Positions 6,915 to 15,441 of a stretch of DNA of 64,000 nt are shown here, piece after piece. A program made the translations under genes and the position numbers. How positions within the stretch are numbered: position 1 is the first letter of the stretch; each line of letters starts with the position of its first letter. Under the pieces are notes generated by a model that was not told where the DNA came from, did not search any database, and saw nothing but the letters and a program-made list of their open reading frames with translations. The DNA is from Lentzea fradiae (lineage in GTDB: Bacteria; Actinomycetota; Actinomycetes; Mycobacteriales; Pseudonocardiaceae): positions 1 to 64,000 of the forward strand of contig NZ_FNCC01000016.1 of assembly GCF_900100955.1 (NCBI RefSeq), given 5' to 3'.

Positions 6915-8672
6915 TCAGAGACCCAGGTCGGCCTCGAACGCGCCCTCCTCCAGACGGTTCTTCACCGTCGTGAGGAAGCGGCCCGCGTCCGCACCGTCGA
7001 CCAGGCGGTGGTCGTAGGTGAGCGCGAGGTACATCATCGAGCGGATCGCGATGGTGTCGTCGCCGCTCTCGTCGGTGATGACGACCGGGCGCTTCTTGAC
7101 GACGCCGACGCCCAGGATGCCGACCTGCGGCTGCTGGATGATCGGGGTGTCGAAGAGGGCGCCGTTGCTGCCCAGGTTGGTCAGCGAGAACGTGCCGCCG
7201 GTGAGCTCGTCCGGGGTGAGCTTGTTCGAACGGGCGCGCGTCGCCAGGTCGCCGATCTTGTGGGCGATGCCCGACAGGTTCAGGTCACCGGCGTTGTGGA
7301 TCACGGCGTTGAGCAGGCCGCGCTCCGTGTCGATCGCCATGCCGAGGTGCTCGGCACCGTGGTAGGTGACCTCCTTGCGCTCCTCGTCGATCGACGCGTT
7401 GAGCACCGGGTGGGCCTTGAGCGCCTCGATGGCGGCCTTGGCGAAGAACGGCAGGAACGTGAGCTTCACGCCCTCACGCGCCTCGAACGCCTTCTTCGCC
7501 TGGTTGCGCAGGCGGGCGATCTTGGTGACGTCGACCTCGAATACCTGGGTGAGCTGGGCCGACATCTGCAGCGACTCGCGCGTGCGCTGCGCGACGATCT
7601 GGCGCAGGCGCGGGAGCTTCTGCACGGTGCCGCGCTTGCCCGAGTTGTCGACCGGCGCCGGGGCGGCGGTGCGGGCGGCGGGCGCGGCGGCAGGAGCGGC
7701 GGCGGGAGCGGGCGCCGGAGCCGGGGCCTTCTTGGCCTCGACGGCGGCGAGCACGTCCTGCTTGCGGATGCGGCCACCGACGCCGGTGCCCTTCAGCGTC
7801 GCCAGGTCGATGCCGTTCTCCGACGCGAGCTTGCGCACCAGCGGAGTGACGTACGGCGTGCCGTTCGCGTCGTCCGAGGACGAGGACGCGGCGGGCGCCT
7901 GCTGCTGAGCCGGGGCCGGCTCCTGCTTCGGGGCCTCCTGCCGGGGAGCCTCCTGCTTCGGGGCCGGTGCCGGAGCGGACTCCTGCTTCGGCGCCTCCTG
8001 CTTCGGCTCGGGCTTGGACTCCGGCTCGGGCGCCGACTGCGGGGCCGGGCTGCCGGAACCGACGACGGCGAGCTTGCCGCCGACCTCGACGGTCTCGTCC
8101 TCACCGGCGACGATCTCGAGCAGCGTGCCCGCGACCGGCGACGGGATCTCGGTGTCGACCTTGTCGGTCGAGACCTCGAGCAGCGGCTCGTCGACCTCGA
8201 CGCTGTCGCCGACCTGCTTCAGCCAGCGGGTGACGGTGCCCTCGGTGACGGACTCGCCGAGCGCGGGCATCGTGACGTCGGTGCCCTCGGCGGAACCGCC
8301 ACCGGACTGCGCGGGGGCCGGGGCCTCCTGCGCCTCCTCGGAGGGCTGGGTGCCGGACGGCTGCGTCTGCTGCGGCTCCTCCTGCGCCGGTTCCTCCTGC
8401 GCGGGAGCCGGCGCCGAGTCGGAGGAACCGCCGTCACCGTCGCCGATGACCGCGAGCTCGCCGCCGACCTCGACGGTGTCGTCCTCCTGGGCGACGATCT
8501 TCTGCAGGACGCCCGCCGCGGGGGAGGGGATCTCGGTGTCGACCTTGTCGGTGGACACCTCGAGCAACGGCTCGTCCACCTCCACCCGGTCGCCTTCCTG
8601 CTTCAACCACCGGGTGACCGTGCCCTCGGTGACGCTCTCACCGAGTGCGGGCATCTGGACGGAGAAGGCCAT
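6915..8672 (-). CDS. sucB: Dihydrolipoamide acyltransferase (E2) of 2-oxoacid dehydrogenase, two lipoyl domains
   Basis: 585 residues: lipoyl domain 1 (1–76, lipoyl Lys43), Ala/Pro/Glu linker, lipoyl domain 2 (about 134–205, Lys171), a second Ala/Pro/Lys/Gln-rich linker, E1/E3-binding domain (YVTPLVRKLASENGIDLATL), and a catalytic domain ending YDHRLVDGADAGRFL with the catalytic His and Asp. It transfers acyl groups to CoA in 2-oxoglutarate or pyruvate dehydrogenase. Actinobacterial SucB/DlaT proteins usually have this layout. It lies 50 bases downstream of lpdA (E3) in the same direction, an E3-E2 operon that omits E1. Confidence 0.93.
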   Translation of the reverse strand: MAFSVQMPALGESVTEGTVTRWLKQEGDRVEVDEPLLEVSTDKVDTEIPSPAAGVLQKIVAQEDDTVEVGGELAVIGDGDGGSSDSAPAPAQEEPAQEEPQQTQPSGTQPSEEAQEAPAPAQSGGGSAEGTDVTMPALGESVTEGTVTRWLKQVGDSVEVDEPLLEVSTDKVDTEIPSPVAGTLLEIVAGEDETVEVGGKLAVVGSGSPAPQSAPEPESKPEPKQEAPKQESAPAPAPKQEAPRQEAPKQEPAPAQQQAPAASSSSDDANGTPYVTPLVRKLASENGIDLATLKGTGVGGRIRKQDVLAAVEAKKAPAPAPAPAAAPAAAPAARTAAPAPVDNSGKRGTVQKLPRLRQIVAQRTRESLQMSAQLTQVFEVDVTKIARLRNQAKKAFEAREGVKLTFLPFFAKAAIEALKAHPVLNASIDEERKEVTYHGAEHLGMAIDTERGLLNAVIHNAGDLNLSGIAHKIGDLATRARSNKLTPDELTGGTFSLTNLGSNGALFDTPIIQQPQVGILGVGVVKKRPVVITDESGDDTIAIRSMMYLALTYDHRLVDGADAGRFLTTVKNRLEEGAFEADLGL

Positions 8673-8722
8673 TGTTCGCTGACTCCTCGTGCTCTCGTGT
8701 GGCTGACTTTGTGTGGGGACGG

Positions 8723-10111
8723 TCAGCCGTGCACGTGCAGCGGCTTGCCGGCCAGGGCGAGGAACGCCTCGCCGAGGGCTTCAGTCTGGGTCGGGTGGGC
8801 GTGGATCAGCGGAGCCACGTCGTCCGGGTAAGCCTCCCAGCTGTAGATCAGCTGTGCCTCACCGATCAGTTCGCCGACGCGTTCGCCGACCATGGTGATG
8901 CCGACGACGGGGCCGTCGGGCGCCTTGACGAGCTTCACGCCGCCCGCCGTCTTCAGGATCTGGCTCTTGCCGTTGCCCGCGAGGTCGTACACGAACGTCT
9001 CGGCGGAGCCGTACTTCTCCTTGGCCGCGGCCTCGGTGAGACCGACGGACGCGACCTCGGGCTTGCAGTAGGTGACGCGCGGGATCCCCGCCTCGTCGAT
9101 CACCTTCGGGTTCTGGCCCGCGATCTCCTCGGCCACGAAGATGCCCTGCTGGAAGCCGCGGTGCGCGAGCTGCAGGCCCGGCACGATGTCGCCGACCGCG
9201 TAGACGTTCGGCAGGTTCGTGCGCAGGCGCTCGTCGGTGACGACGAAGCCGCGGTCGATCTTGACGCCGGCCTCCTCGTAGCCGTGGCCCGCGGTGTTCG
9301 GGCCGCGGCCGACCGCGACGAGCAGCAGGTCGGCGTCGAGGACGTCGCCGTTCTCCAGCGTGACCGACACACCGTCGCCGGACTGCGTGGCGCCGGTGAA
9401 CTTCACGCCGGTCTTGAACTTGATGCCGCGCTTGCGGAACGCGCGCTCCAGCTGCTTGGACGCGTACTCGTCCTCGGCGGGCACCAGGCGGGGCAGGGCC
9501 TCCACGACGGTGACCTCCGCGCCGAACGAGCGCCACACGCTCGCGAACTCCACGCCGATGACGCCGCCGCCGAGGACGACGACCTTCTCCGGGATGAAGT
9601 CCAGGTTGAGCGCCTGGTCGCTGGTGACCACCCGGCCGCCGATCTCCAGACCGGGGAGGCTGCGGGCGTACGAGCCGGTCGCGAGGACGACGTTCTTGCC
9701 GACGTAGCGCTGACCGTTCACCTCGACGGCGTTCGGCCCGACGAACGTGCCCGCGCCCTCGACGAGCGTGACCTTGTTGGCCTTCGCGAGACCCTGCAGA
9801 CCCTTGTAGAGCCGCGAGATCACGCCGTCCTTGTAGGAGTTGACGCCGGCGATGTCGATGCCCTCGAGCGAGGACTTCACACCGAACTGGTCGCCTTCAC
9901 GCGCGTTGTCCGCCACCTCGGCCGCGTGCAGCAGCGCCTTGGTGGGGATGCAACCGCGGTGCAGGCAGGTGCCGCCCAGCTTGTCCTTCTCGACCAGGAC
10001 GACGGACAGGCCGAGCTCTGCCGCGCGGAACGCGCAGGCGTAGCCGCCTGAACCACCGCCGAGGATGACGAGATCGGCGTTGGTGGCCGACTCCAGTTCC
10101 GGCGAAGTCAC
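8723..10111 (-). CDS. lpdA: Dihydrolipoamide dehydrogenase (E3)
   Basis: 462-residue flavoprotein disulfide reductase that reoxidises dihydrolipoamide with NAD+. The FAD loop LVILGGGSGGYACAFRAAELG, the redox disulfide GGTCLHRGC (Cys49/Cys54), the NAD loop VVVLGGGVIGVEFASVW and the C-terminal AHPTQTEALGEAF with the catalytic His-Glu are all present. The GTG start at 10111 follows a GGAG site. It is upstream of sucB and likely cotranscribed. Confidence 0.95.
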   Translation of the reverse strand: MTSPELESATNADLVILGGGSGGYACAFRAAELGLSVVLVEKDKLGGTCLHRGCIPTKALLHAAEVADNAREGDQFGVKSSLEGIDIAGVNSYKDGVISRLYKGLQGLAKANKVTLVEGAGTFVGPNAVEVNGQRYVGKNVVLATGSYARSLPGLEIGGRVVTSDQALNLDFIPEKVVVLGGGVIGVEFASVWRSFGAEVTVVEALPRLVPAEDEYASKQLERAFRKRGIKFKTGVKFTGATQSGDGVSVTLENGDVLDADLLLVAVGRGPNTAGHGYEEAGVKIDRGFVVTDERLRTNLPNVYAVGDIVPGLQLAHRGFQQGIFVAEEIAGQNPKVIDEAGIPRVTYCKPEVASVGLTEAAAKEKYGSAETFVYDLAGNGKSQILKTAGGVKLVKAPDGPVVGITMVGERVGELIGEAQLIYSWEAYPDDVAPLIHAHPTQTEALGEAFLALAGKPLHVHG

Positions 10112-10293
10112 TTCGGATCTCCTCGGGATTACTTACTACGCGCGGGTGCGCGCGAGGTACGCGGCCATCTTGTCACTAGTTGCCGGAGCGCGGTGATCCG
10201 GGCATGGGCTGACCAGGTCACGATCCTGATCATTCACCCGGTCATAACACCCGTACCTGGCACCATGGAGGTGCCGAGCCTGGGAGGTGCCCG

Positions 10294-10620
10294 ATGGGCC
10301 TGTTCGACCGTTTTCGCAGGAAGCCACGTCCTGGCGTGCTGCGGACGGCCTCCAACCAGGACACCAGCCACCTCGAGAAGTGGGCCGCGAGCCGGCGCGG
10401 CGTCGAGGCGTACGTGGAACCGAAGACCACGGTGACGGAGACCACTGTGGTCCTGGTCGCGCACGACGGCGAGTGGACCCGCCGCCGTGTCGCCTCCCCG
10501 GACGCCGCGCGTTCGTTCGCGCGCAAACTGGGCATGCCGATCTACGACGCGGGAATCGTCGGTTACCCGAAGCGCATGCGCGATTACACCGCGCGGCAGA
10601 AAAAGCTCGGCAACGGCTAA
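10294..10620 (+). CDS. Conserved actinobacterial protein of unknown function
   Basis: 108 residues: MGLFDRFRRKPRPG, then a basic/acidic soluble domain (VEAYVEPKTTVTETTVVLVAHDGEWTRRRVASPDAARSFARKLGMPIYDAGIVGYPKRMRDY). No transmembrane segment or known catalytic motif. A GGGAGG site precedes the ATG. It is divergent from lpdA and its stop overlaps the stop of the convergent MerR gene by a few bases. I do not recognise the function. Confidence 0.7.
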   Translation: MGLFDRFRRKPRPGVLRTASNQDTSHLEKWAASRRGVEAYVEPKTTVTETTVVLVAHDGEWTRRRVASPDAARSFARKLGMPIYDAGIVGYPKRMRDYTARQKKLGNG

Positions 10621-11609
10621 AGCGCCGACACGGCCGCGGCGATCCATTCGTCGCTCGCCCCGACGTCACCGAAATCCGGTGCGGGCCTGCCGCTGATCGT
10701 CTCGGTCAGCGTGACGTACCGGTCGAGCAGAACACCGAACCGCGTGGCGGCCCGCCGTGCGTGCTCGTCCACCTCGGGAGCGGTCTCGGTCATCGACCGC
10801 CTCAGCTCGCCGAGGTCCGGTTCCCGCCCGGTCACCCCGGCCGTGAGCCGGGCGAGCGTGGCGAGCAGACGGCCGGCGATCTCCTTGCCCTCCGGCGAGT
10901 CCGGGTCGACGCCGGCGCGTTCGGCGTCCCGGGCCTCGATCTGCGCGACGCGGTGCGCCTCCATGCCCGCGAGCATCTCGGGACTTGTGACGACGGTGGA
11001 CTTCGGTGAGGCGAAGGCGGTGTGGAAGAACTCGCGCACCTCCGCGCGGAAGTCCGCGTCCCGCACCATGTCGGCGAGCTCGATCCACGCCTGCAACTGC
11101 TCGCTGTCCGGTTCCTCCGGCAGCACGGGCCGCATGCCGTGCAGGTGCTCGACGAACGCCGGGTGCACGTCCAGGCCGTCGGTGACCTCGTTCCAGAACT
11201 CGTCGAGCAGCCGTTCACGGTCCTCATCGGACATTGACACGAGCTCCTGCATCAACGAGATCCGCCGCGCGTCGGTTTCCTGGCCCACGATGGTCCGCAG
11301 CACCGCCCGCCGGGCCTTGAGGTGCCGCAGCTGCCGTTCGACGATCACGAGATGCGTGGTGGCGAGGTCTTGCAACGACGTCTCGTCGGCCAGCAGCCGC
11401 CGCACGTCTTCCAGGCTCGCGCCGAGGTCCCGCAGGGTTCGCACGAGCTCCAGCCGTGCGACGGCCTCGACGTCGTAGAGCCGGTAGCCGCCGTCGGTGT
11501 GGCTCGTGGGCTTCACGACGCCTTCTTCGGCGTAGAACCGGATGGCGCTCACGCTCAGTCCGGTGCGGCGCGCGACGTCTCCGATGGGGTACAGCGGTGG
11601 GGTGGTCAT
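10617..11609 (-). CDS. MerR family transcriptional regulator
   Basis: About 330 residues. The N-terminus YPIGDVARRTGLSVSAIRFYAEEGVV is the MerR winged helix, followed by a dimerisation coiled coil (LVIVERQLRHLKARRAVLRTIV). The long C-terminal part (from about residue 130) is an unrecognised effector domain resembling those of TipA-type regulators. ATG 11609 is preferred over GTG 11618. A perfect dyad lies just upstream, suggesting autoregulation, and the OsmC gene upstream is a plausible co-regulated partner. Confidence 0.85.
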   Translation of the reverse strand: MTTPPLYPIGDVARRTGLSVSAIRFYAEEGVVKPTSHTDGGYRLYDVEAVARLELVRTLRDLGASLEDVRRLLADETSLQDLATTHLVIVERQLRHLKARRAVLRTIVGQETDARRISLMQELVSMSDEDRERLLDEFWNEVTDGLDVHPAFVEHLHGMRPVLPEEPDSEQLQAWIELADMVRDADFRAEVREFFHTAFASPKSTVVTSPEMLAGMEAHRVAQIEARDAERAGVDPDSPEGKEIAGRLLATLARLTAGVTGREPDLGELRRSMTETAPEVDEHARRAATRFGVLLDRYVTLTETISGRPAPDFGDVGASDEWIAAAVSAL

Positions 11610-11625
11610 GACGACCACCGTCGTG

Positions 11626-11642
11626 TCTCAAGCAGCTTGAGA
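11626..11642. promoter_or_regulatory. Perfect dyad between osmC-like and merR genes, likely MerR operator
   Basis: TCTCAAGcagCTTGAGA is a 7-3-7 perfect inverted repeat about 17 bases before the MerR start. MerR proteins bind such dyads within their own promoters. A direct partial copy (ACTCAAG) follows at 11642–11648. The assignment to this regulator is inferred from position. Confidence 0.6.
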
Positions 11643-11643
11643 C

Positions 11644-12117
11644 TCAAGCACTTTCTCCTGTGACGACCGGCTCGTGCCGCACCGGGAAGTTGACGCTCGC
11701 GGCGATGAAGCACATCGAGTGCGCCTTCTCGTGCAACGCCTGCGCCGTCTCGCGGGTCGCGGGATCGGCGACCGTGACGACCGGGTTGAGGACCACCTCG
11801 GTGAACCGCCCCGACCCGTCGGGGTGCTCGGCCATCGTGCCGGTCGCGTGGTCGCGGTAGGCGGTGACGACGACGCCGTTGACCGACGCCAGGTGCAGGT
11901 ACCAGAGCATGTGGCACTGCGACAGCGACGCGAGCAGCAGCTCCTCGGGGTTGTACCGGGAGCGGTCGCCGCGGAACGCCGGGTCGGACGAGCCGGGGAT
12001 CGTCGGCTTGCCCTCGGCCACGACCTCGTGCGCGCGTTCGTAGGACTGGTACCCGGCCGTCCCGCTGCCGGTGTTGCCCGTCCACGTGACGTCGACCTCG
12101 TACTGATGCGTCCCCAT
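11644..12117 (-). CDS. OsmC family peroxidase-like protein
   Basis: 157 residues. The two conserved cysteines of OsmC/Ohr proteins sit in SLSQCHMLWYLHLA and HEKAHSMCFIAASVNFPV; in characterised members they reduce organic peroxides with a thiol or lipoyl donor. The NPEELLLASLSQC segment is typical. It lies upstream of the merR gene, with the perfect dyad in the junction, so the pair may be an oxidant-responsive unit. Confidence 0.88.
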   Translation of the reverse strand: MGTHQYEVDVTWTGNTGSGTAGYQSYERAHEVVAEGKPTIPGSSDPAFRGDRSRYNPEELLLASLSQCHMLWYLHLASVNGVVVTAYRDHATGTMAEHPDGSGRFTEVVLNPVVTVADPATRETAQALHEKAHSMCFIAASVNFPVRHEPVVTGESA

Positions 12118-12155
12118 GTGGAAATTCTGACCCGCCCGCGCCCGCGGGGAAAGCG

Positions 12156-12189
12156 AACGGGCGGAGAACCCGGAGGTTCCCCGCCCGTT
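12156..12189. terminator. Hairpin downstream of pepA
   Basis: AACGGGCGG-a-GAACC pairs with GGTTC-c-CCGCCCGTT around a CGGA loop. It sits between the end of pepA and the start of the OsmC gene and should end pepA transcription. Confidence 0.65.
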
Positions 12190-12201
12190 GACCGGAAGCG
12201 G

Positions 12202-13674
12202 TCAGCCCTTGGCGGCGATGTCCGCCAGCACGGCCGCGATGGTGCGGACCGGGACACCGGTGCCGCCCTTCGAGGTGTAGCCGTACGGGCCGCCGTTGTG
12301 GAACGCCGGGCCGGCGACGTCGATGTGAGCCCACTGCACACCCTCGGCCACGAACTCGCGCAGGAACAGGCCCGCCGCGAGCATGCCGCCCCAGCGGTGC
12401 CCGGTCACGTTCGCGAGGTCCGCGAGCCGCGAGTCGAGGTCCGCGCGCAGCTCCTCGGGCAGCGGCATCGCCCAGGCCGACTCGCCGACCGCGGTGCCGA
12501 TGGCGGCGACCCGGTCGCGGAACTCGTCGGAGCCCATGACGCCCGCGGTGCGCTTGCCGAGCGCGACGACCTGCGCGCCGGTCAGCGTCGAGGTCTCGAT
12601 CAGGTAGTCCGGGCCGTCCTCGCACGCGCGCACGATGGCGTCGGAGAGGATCAGGCGGCCCTCGGCGTCGGTGTTGAGCACCTCGACGGTCTTGCCGCCG
12701 TACATGGTCAGCACGTCGCCGGGGCGGTAGGCGTCACCGGACGGCATGTTCTCCGCCATCGGGATCGACGCGGTGATCTCCAGCGGGTACTTGAGCTTCG
12801 CGGCCAGCACCATCGTGGCGACGATCGCGGCGGCGCCCGCCATGTCCGAGGTCATCTCGTCCATGCCCGCGGCCGGCTTGATCGAGATGCCGCCGGTGTC
12901 GAACGTGATGCCCTTGCCGACGAGCGCGACCTTCTTGGTGGCCTTGGCGCCCTTGTAGGAGATGCGCACGAGGCGCGGCTGGCGGGTGGAGCCGCCGCCG
13001 ACGCCGAGGATGCCGCCGAAGCCCTGCTTCTTGAGCGCCTTCTCGTCGAGCACCTCGACGTCGAGACCGGCGGCCGTGGCGAGCTTGGCGGCGCGGTCGG
13101 CGAACGAGGCCGGGTACAGGTCGTTCGGCGGGGTGTTGACGAAGTCGCGGGCGGTCGTGACGGCGTCGGCGATCGCGACGGCGGCCTTCAGCGCGGCCTT
13201 GTTCTCCTTGGAACCGGCGGCGTGCAGGTCCACCTTCGCGACCGGACCCTCGCCCTTGTCGGACCGGTACTCGGTGAACGAGTAGGCGCCGAGCAGCGTG
13301 CCCTCGGCCGCGGCGCCGACGTGCACGGCGGCCAGGGTGTTGACCGCGCGCTTCTTGCCGGCCAGCGCGCGGGCGGCGACGCCGGACGCGCGGCGGACCT
13401 GGTCCTCGCCCGCGGTCTGGCCGAGGCCGACGGCCAGCACGAGCGGGGCGGCGATCTTGCCGAAGGTCGGCACCTTCACCAGCTCGTCGGTCTTGCCGGA
13501 CGCGCGCAGCGTGCCGAGCACGTCGAGCAGGGAACCGTCGAACGCGGCGTCGACAGCCTCCGAGCCGGGGGCGAGCTCCAGCCCGTCCGCACCCTGCAGG
13601 GTGCCCACGACGACTGCGTCCGCGGCGGTGGTGCTGAGGTCACCCTCGGTGAGGGCCAGCTTCGGGGCTGTCAC
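12202..13674 (-). CDS. pepA: Leucyl aminopeptidase (peptidase M17)
   Basis: 490-residue cytosolic aminopeptidase that removes N-terminal residues from peptides. The M17 signature NTDAEGRLIL and the metal/substrate segments VGKGITFDTGG, MTSDMAGAAA and MPSGDAYRPGDVLT are intact. The GTG at 13674 (VTAPKLALTEG) follows a GGAG site; the much longer open frame upstream has no homology. It ends with its own terminator. M. tuberculosis PepB lies in the corresponding place. Confidence 0.93.
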   Translation of the reverse strand: MTAPKLALTEGDLSTTAADAVVVGTLQGADGLELAPGSEAVDAAFDGSLLDVLGTLRASGKTDELVKVPTFGKIAAPLVLAVGLGQTAGEDQVRRASGVAARALAGKKRAVNTLAAVHVGAAAEGTLLGAYSFTEYRSDKGEGPVAKVDLHAAGSKENKAALKAAVAIADAVTTARDFVNTPPNDLYPASFADRAAKLATAAGLDVEVLDEKALKKQGFGGILGVGGGSTRQPRLVRISYKGAKATKKVALVGKGITFDTGGISIKPAAGMDEMTSDMAGAAAIVATMVLAAKLKYPLEITASIPMAENMPSGDAYRPGDVLTMYGGKTVEVLNTDAEGRLILSDAIVRACEDGPDYLIETSTLTGAQVVALGKRTAGVMGSDEFRDRVAAIGTAVGESAWAMPLPEELRADLDSRLADLANVTGHRWGGMLAAGLFLREFVAEGVQWAHIDVAGPAFHNGGPYGYTSKGGTGVPVRTIAAVLADIAAKG

Positions 13675-13870
13675 GTGCTGCTCCAGGTTGTGCGTGTGAG
13701 GGCTGGGATCGTGACCCATGCTAAAGGTCAGGCTGCTCCACGACGCCGAGGCCCGCCACGTTCGACGCAATCCGTGACGTTCACAGTTGCTCTCAGTCGC
13801 GATTCGCCCGTTCCGCTCATCATTCGACCGGGTGGTTACGGCCGGTTGCCGCATCTGAGAACGTGTACCG

Positions 13871-15133
13871 GTGACCCACACGCCTCGCGAGATCGTGACG
13901 ACGGTCGCGCTCGGTCTCCCCGCGGTGCTCGGTGCCGGGGTCTTCGCCGGATTCGCCCCCGCCGCAGGACTTGCCGGCTGGTGGCTGCTCCCGGCGCTGG
14001 TACTGGCCGCGCTCGCCGCCCTGTGCTCCGCCTTCTCCACCGCCGACCAGTCCAGGGCCTACCCGGACGCCGGGGGCGGTTACGGATACGTACGGGCGCA
14101 GCTCGGCGTGTGGCCCGCAAGGATGACAGCGAGTGCTCATCTGGTCGGACGAGGCGCGATGGCCGCGGCGGTCGCGCTGATGTTCGGCACGTACGTCGTG
14201 CCGGAGCAGCCGGTGCTCGGGGCGCTCGCGCTCGTCGTGATGACCGCCGTGCTCGGGGCGGCCGGGTTCCGCTTCACACCCCGGGTCAGCACGGCGGTGT
14301 CGGTGGTGGTCCTGGGCGTGCTCGCGCTCGTCGTCGCGTCGGTCTTCTCGATCGAGCCGGTGCCGTCGGCGGGGGAGACGGGCACCGCGAACGAGCTCAT
14401 CGGCGTCGCCGGCCTGCTGTTCACGGCGTTCGCGGGCTTCGAACGCGTCACCGCCCCCTACCGGGGTGAGCGGACGCATTCCCCGGCGGCGTTGAGGATC
14501 GCGATCCCGGTCCTCATCGGACTGTCGCTCGTGGTGTACCTCGCCGTGGGCGCCGGTGTGCTTCGTCAGCTCGGCAGCGCACGCCTCGCGTTGTCGCCCG
14601 CGCCGTTGCGGGACGCGCTCATCGCGGCGGACGCGTCGGCGTTGGTGCCGCTGGTGCAGATCGGCGCGGCGGTGGCCGGAGTGGCCGCGCTGCACTTCGT
14701 CCTCACGTCCGCGCACCGCACGTTGACCGCTTTGAGCGAGGACGGAGACCTGCCGACGCGACTGAGGCCGGTCGTGCTGACGGTCGTCGTTGCCGCCGCG
14801 TCCGCTCTCGCCGTCGTGCTCATGCCGTTGACGCTGGCGCTGGCTGTCGCGGCGTGCGCGACGTTGTTCTACTACGCCTTCACCAACGCGTCCGCTCGAG
14901 TTCTGCTGCAGAACGACCGCACGTGGCCCATGCGCACCGCTTGTCTCGGACTCGGGCTCGCCGTGCTGCTGGCGATGAGCACTCCGGTGCCCGCACTGCT
15001 CGTCTCCCTCGCGGGACTGGCCGCGGGCACCGGCCTCATCGGACTGACGGCGGCGCTCAGGTCGTCGCTGAAAGAAAGACGAACAGCGTCACCAGCACAC
15101 ACGCCGCCAGCCCGAACACCCGGCCGTTCGTAG
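13871..15133 (+). CDS. APC superfamily amino acid permease
   Basis: 420 residues with about 12 hydrophobic segments from the start (REIVTTVALGLPAVLGAGVFAGFAPAAGLAG, the APC helix 1 with its GAGVFAG break), and AYPDAGGGYGYVRAQLG in helix 2–3. It is a plasma-membrane transporter for amino acids or related metabolites; the substrate is unknown. GTG start at 13871. The last 77 bases overlap the end of the convergent small membrane-protein gene. Confidence 0.82.
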   Translation: MTHTPREIVTTVALGLPAVLGAGVFAGFAPAAGLAGWWLLPALVLAALAALCSAFSTADQSRAYPDAGGGYGYVRAQLGVWPARMTASAHLVGRGAMAAAVALMFGTYVVPEQPVLGALALVVMTAVLGAAGFRFTPRVSTAVSVVVLGVLALVVASVFSIEPVPSAGETGTANELIGVAGLLFTAFAGFERVTAPYRGERTHSPAALRIAIPVLIGLSLVVYLAVGAGVLRQLGSARLALSPAPLRDALIAADASALVPLVQIGAAVAGVAALHFVLTSAHRTLTALSEDGDLPTRLRPVVLTVVVAAASALAVVLMPLTLALAVAACATLFYYAFTNASARVLLQNDRTWPMRTACLGLGLAVLLAMSTPVPALLVSLAGLAAGTGLIGLTAALRSSLKERRTASPAHTPPARTPGRS

Positions 15134-15326
15134 CCGGTTTCTCCTGGCTGATGGCGTAGTAGCCGCCCAGGAAGGCCCCGGCGAAGACGATCCCGGCGAC
15201 GACTCCGCCGATGCCGCCGAGGACCCATCCGTCGAGCAACGTCATGCCGGTCCCCAGCACCAGCAGCGCCGCCTGGGAGACGGTGCGGACGTCCGCCGCT
15301 GTCGAAGATCCCTCTTCCTTGGTCAT
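15057..15326 (-). CDS. Small membrane protein of unknown function
   Basis: 89 residues with three hydrophobic stretches (AALLVLGTGMTLLDGWVLGG, VVAGIVFAGAFLGGYYAI, VFGLAACVLVTLFVFLSA) after a short polar N-terminus MTKEEGSSTAADVRT. No catalytic motif. It overlaps the permease gene tail to tail by 77 bases, unusually deep for convergent genes. Coding potential rests on the hydrophobic pattern and the clean ATG. Confidence 0.6.
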   Translation of the reverse strand: MTKEEGSSTAADVRTVSQAALLVLGTGMTLLDGWVLGGIGGVVAGIVFAGAFLGGYYAISQEKPATNGRVFGLAACVLVTLFVFLSATT

Positions 15327-15441
15327 GCCAGGGCACTTTATAGAGTCCGAGCTGCCAGGAGGCCGGAGTGGGAGTTAGTAGGACGTCCGAGTTTTGGGAA
15401 GACGATTTTCCGTAGCCCCACCTGCGGGTTACCGTTCTCCC

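Noticed and set aside
13675..14040. 122-codon upstream extension of pepA
   Set aside because: It is antisense to the permease gene, lacks homology, and a GTG with a ribosome site lies at 13674.
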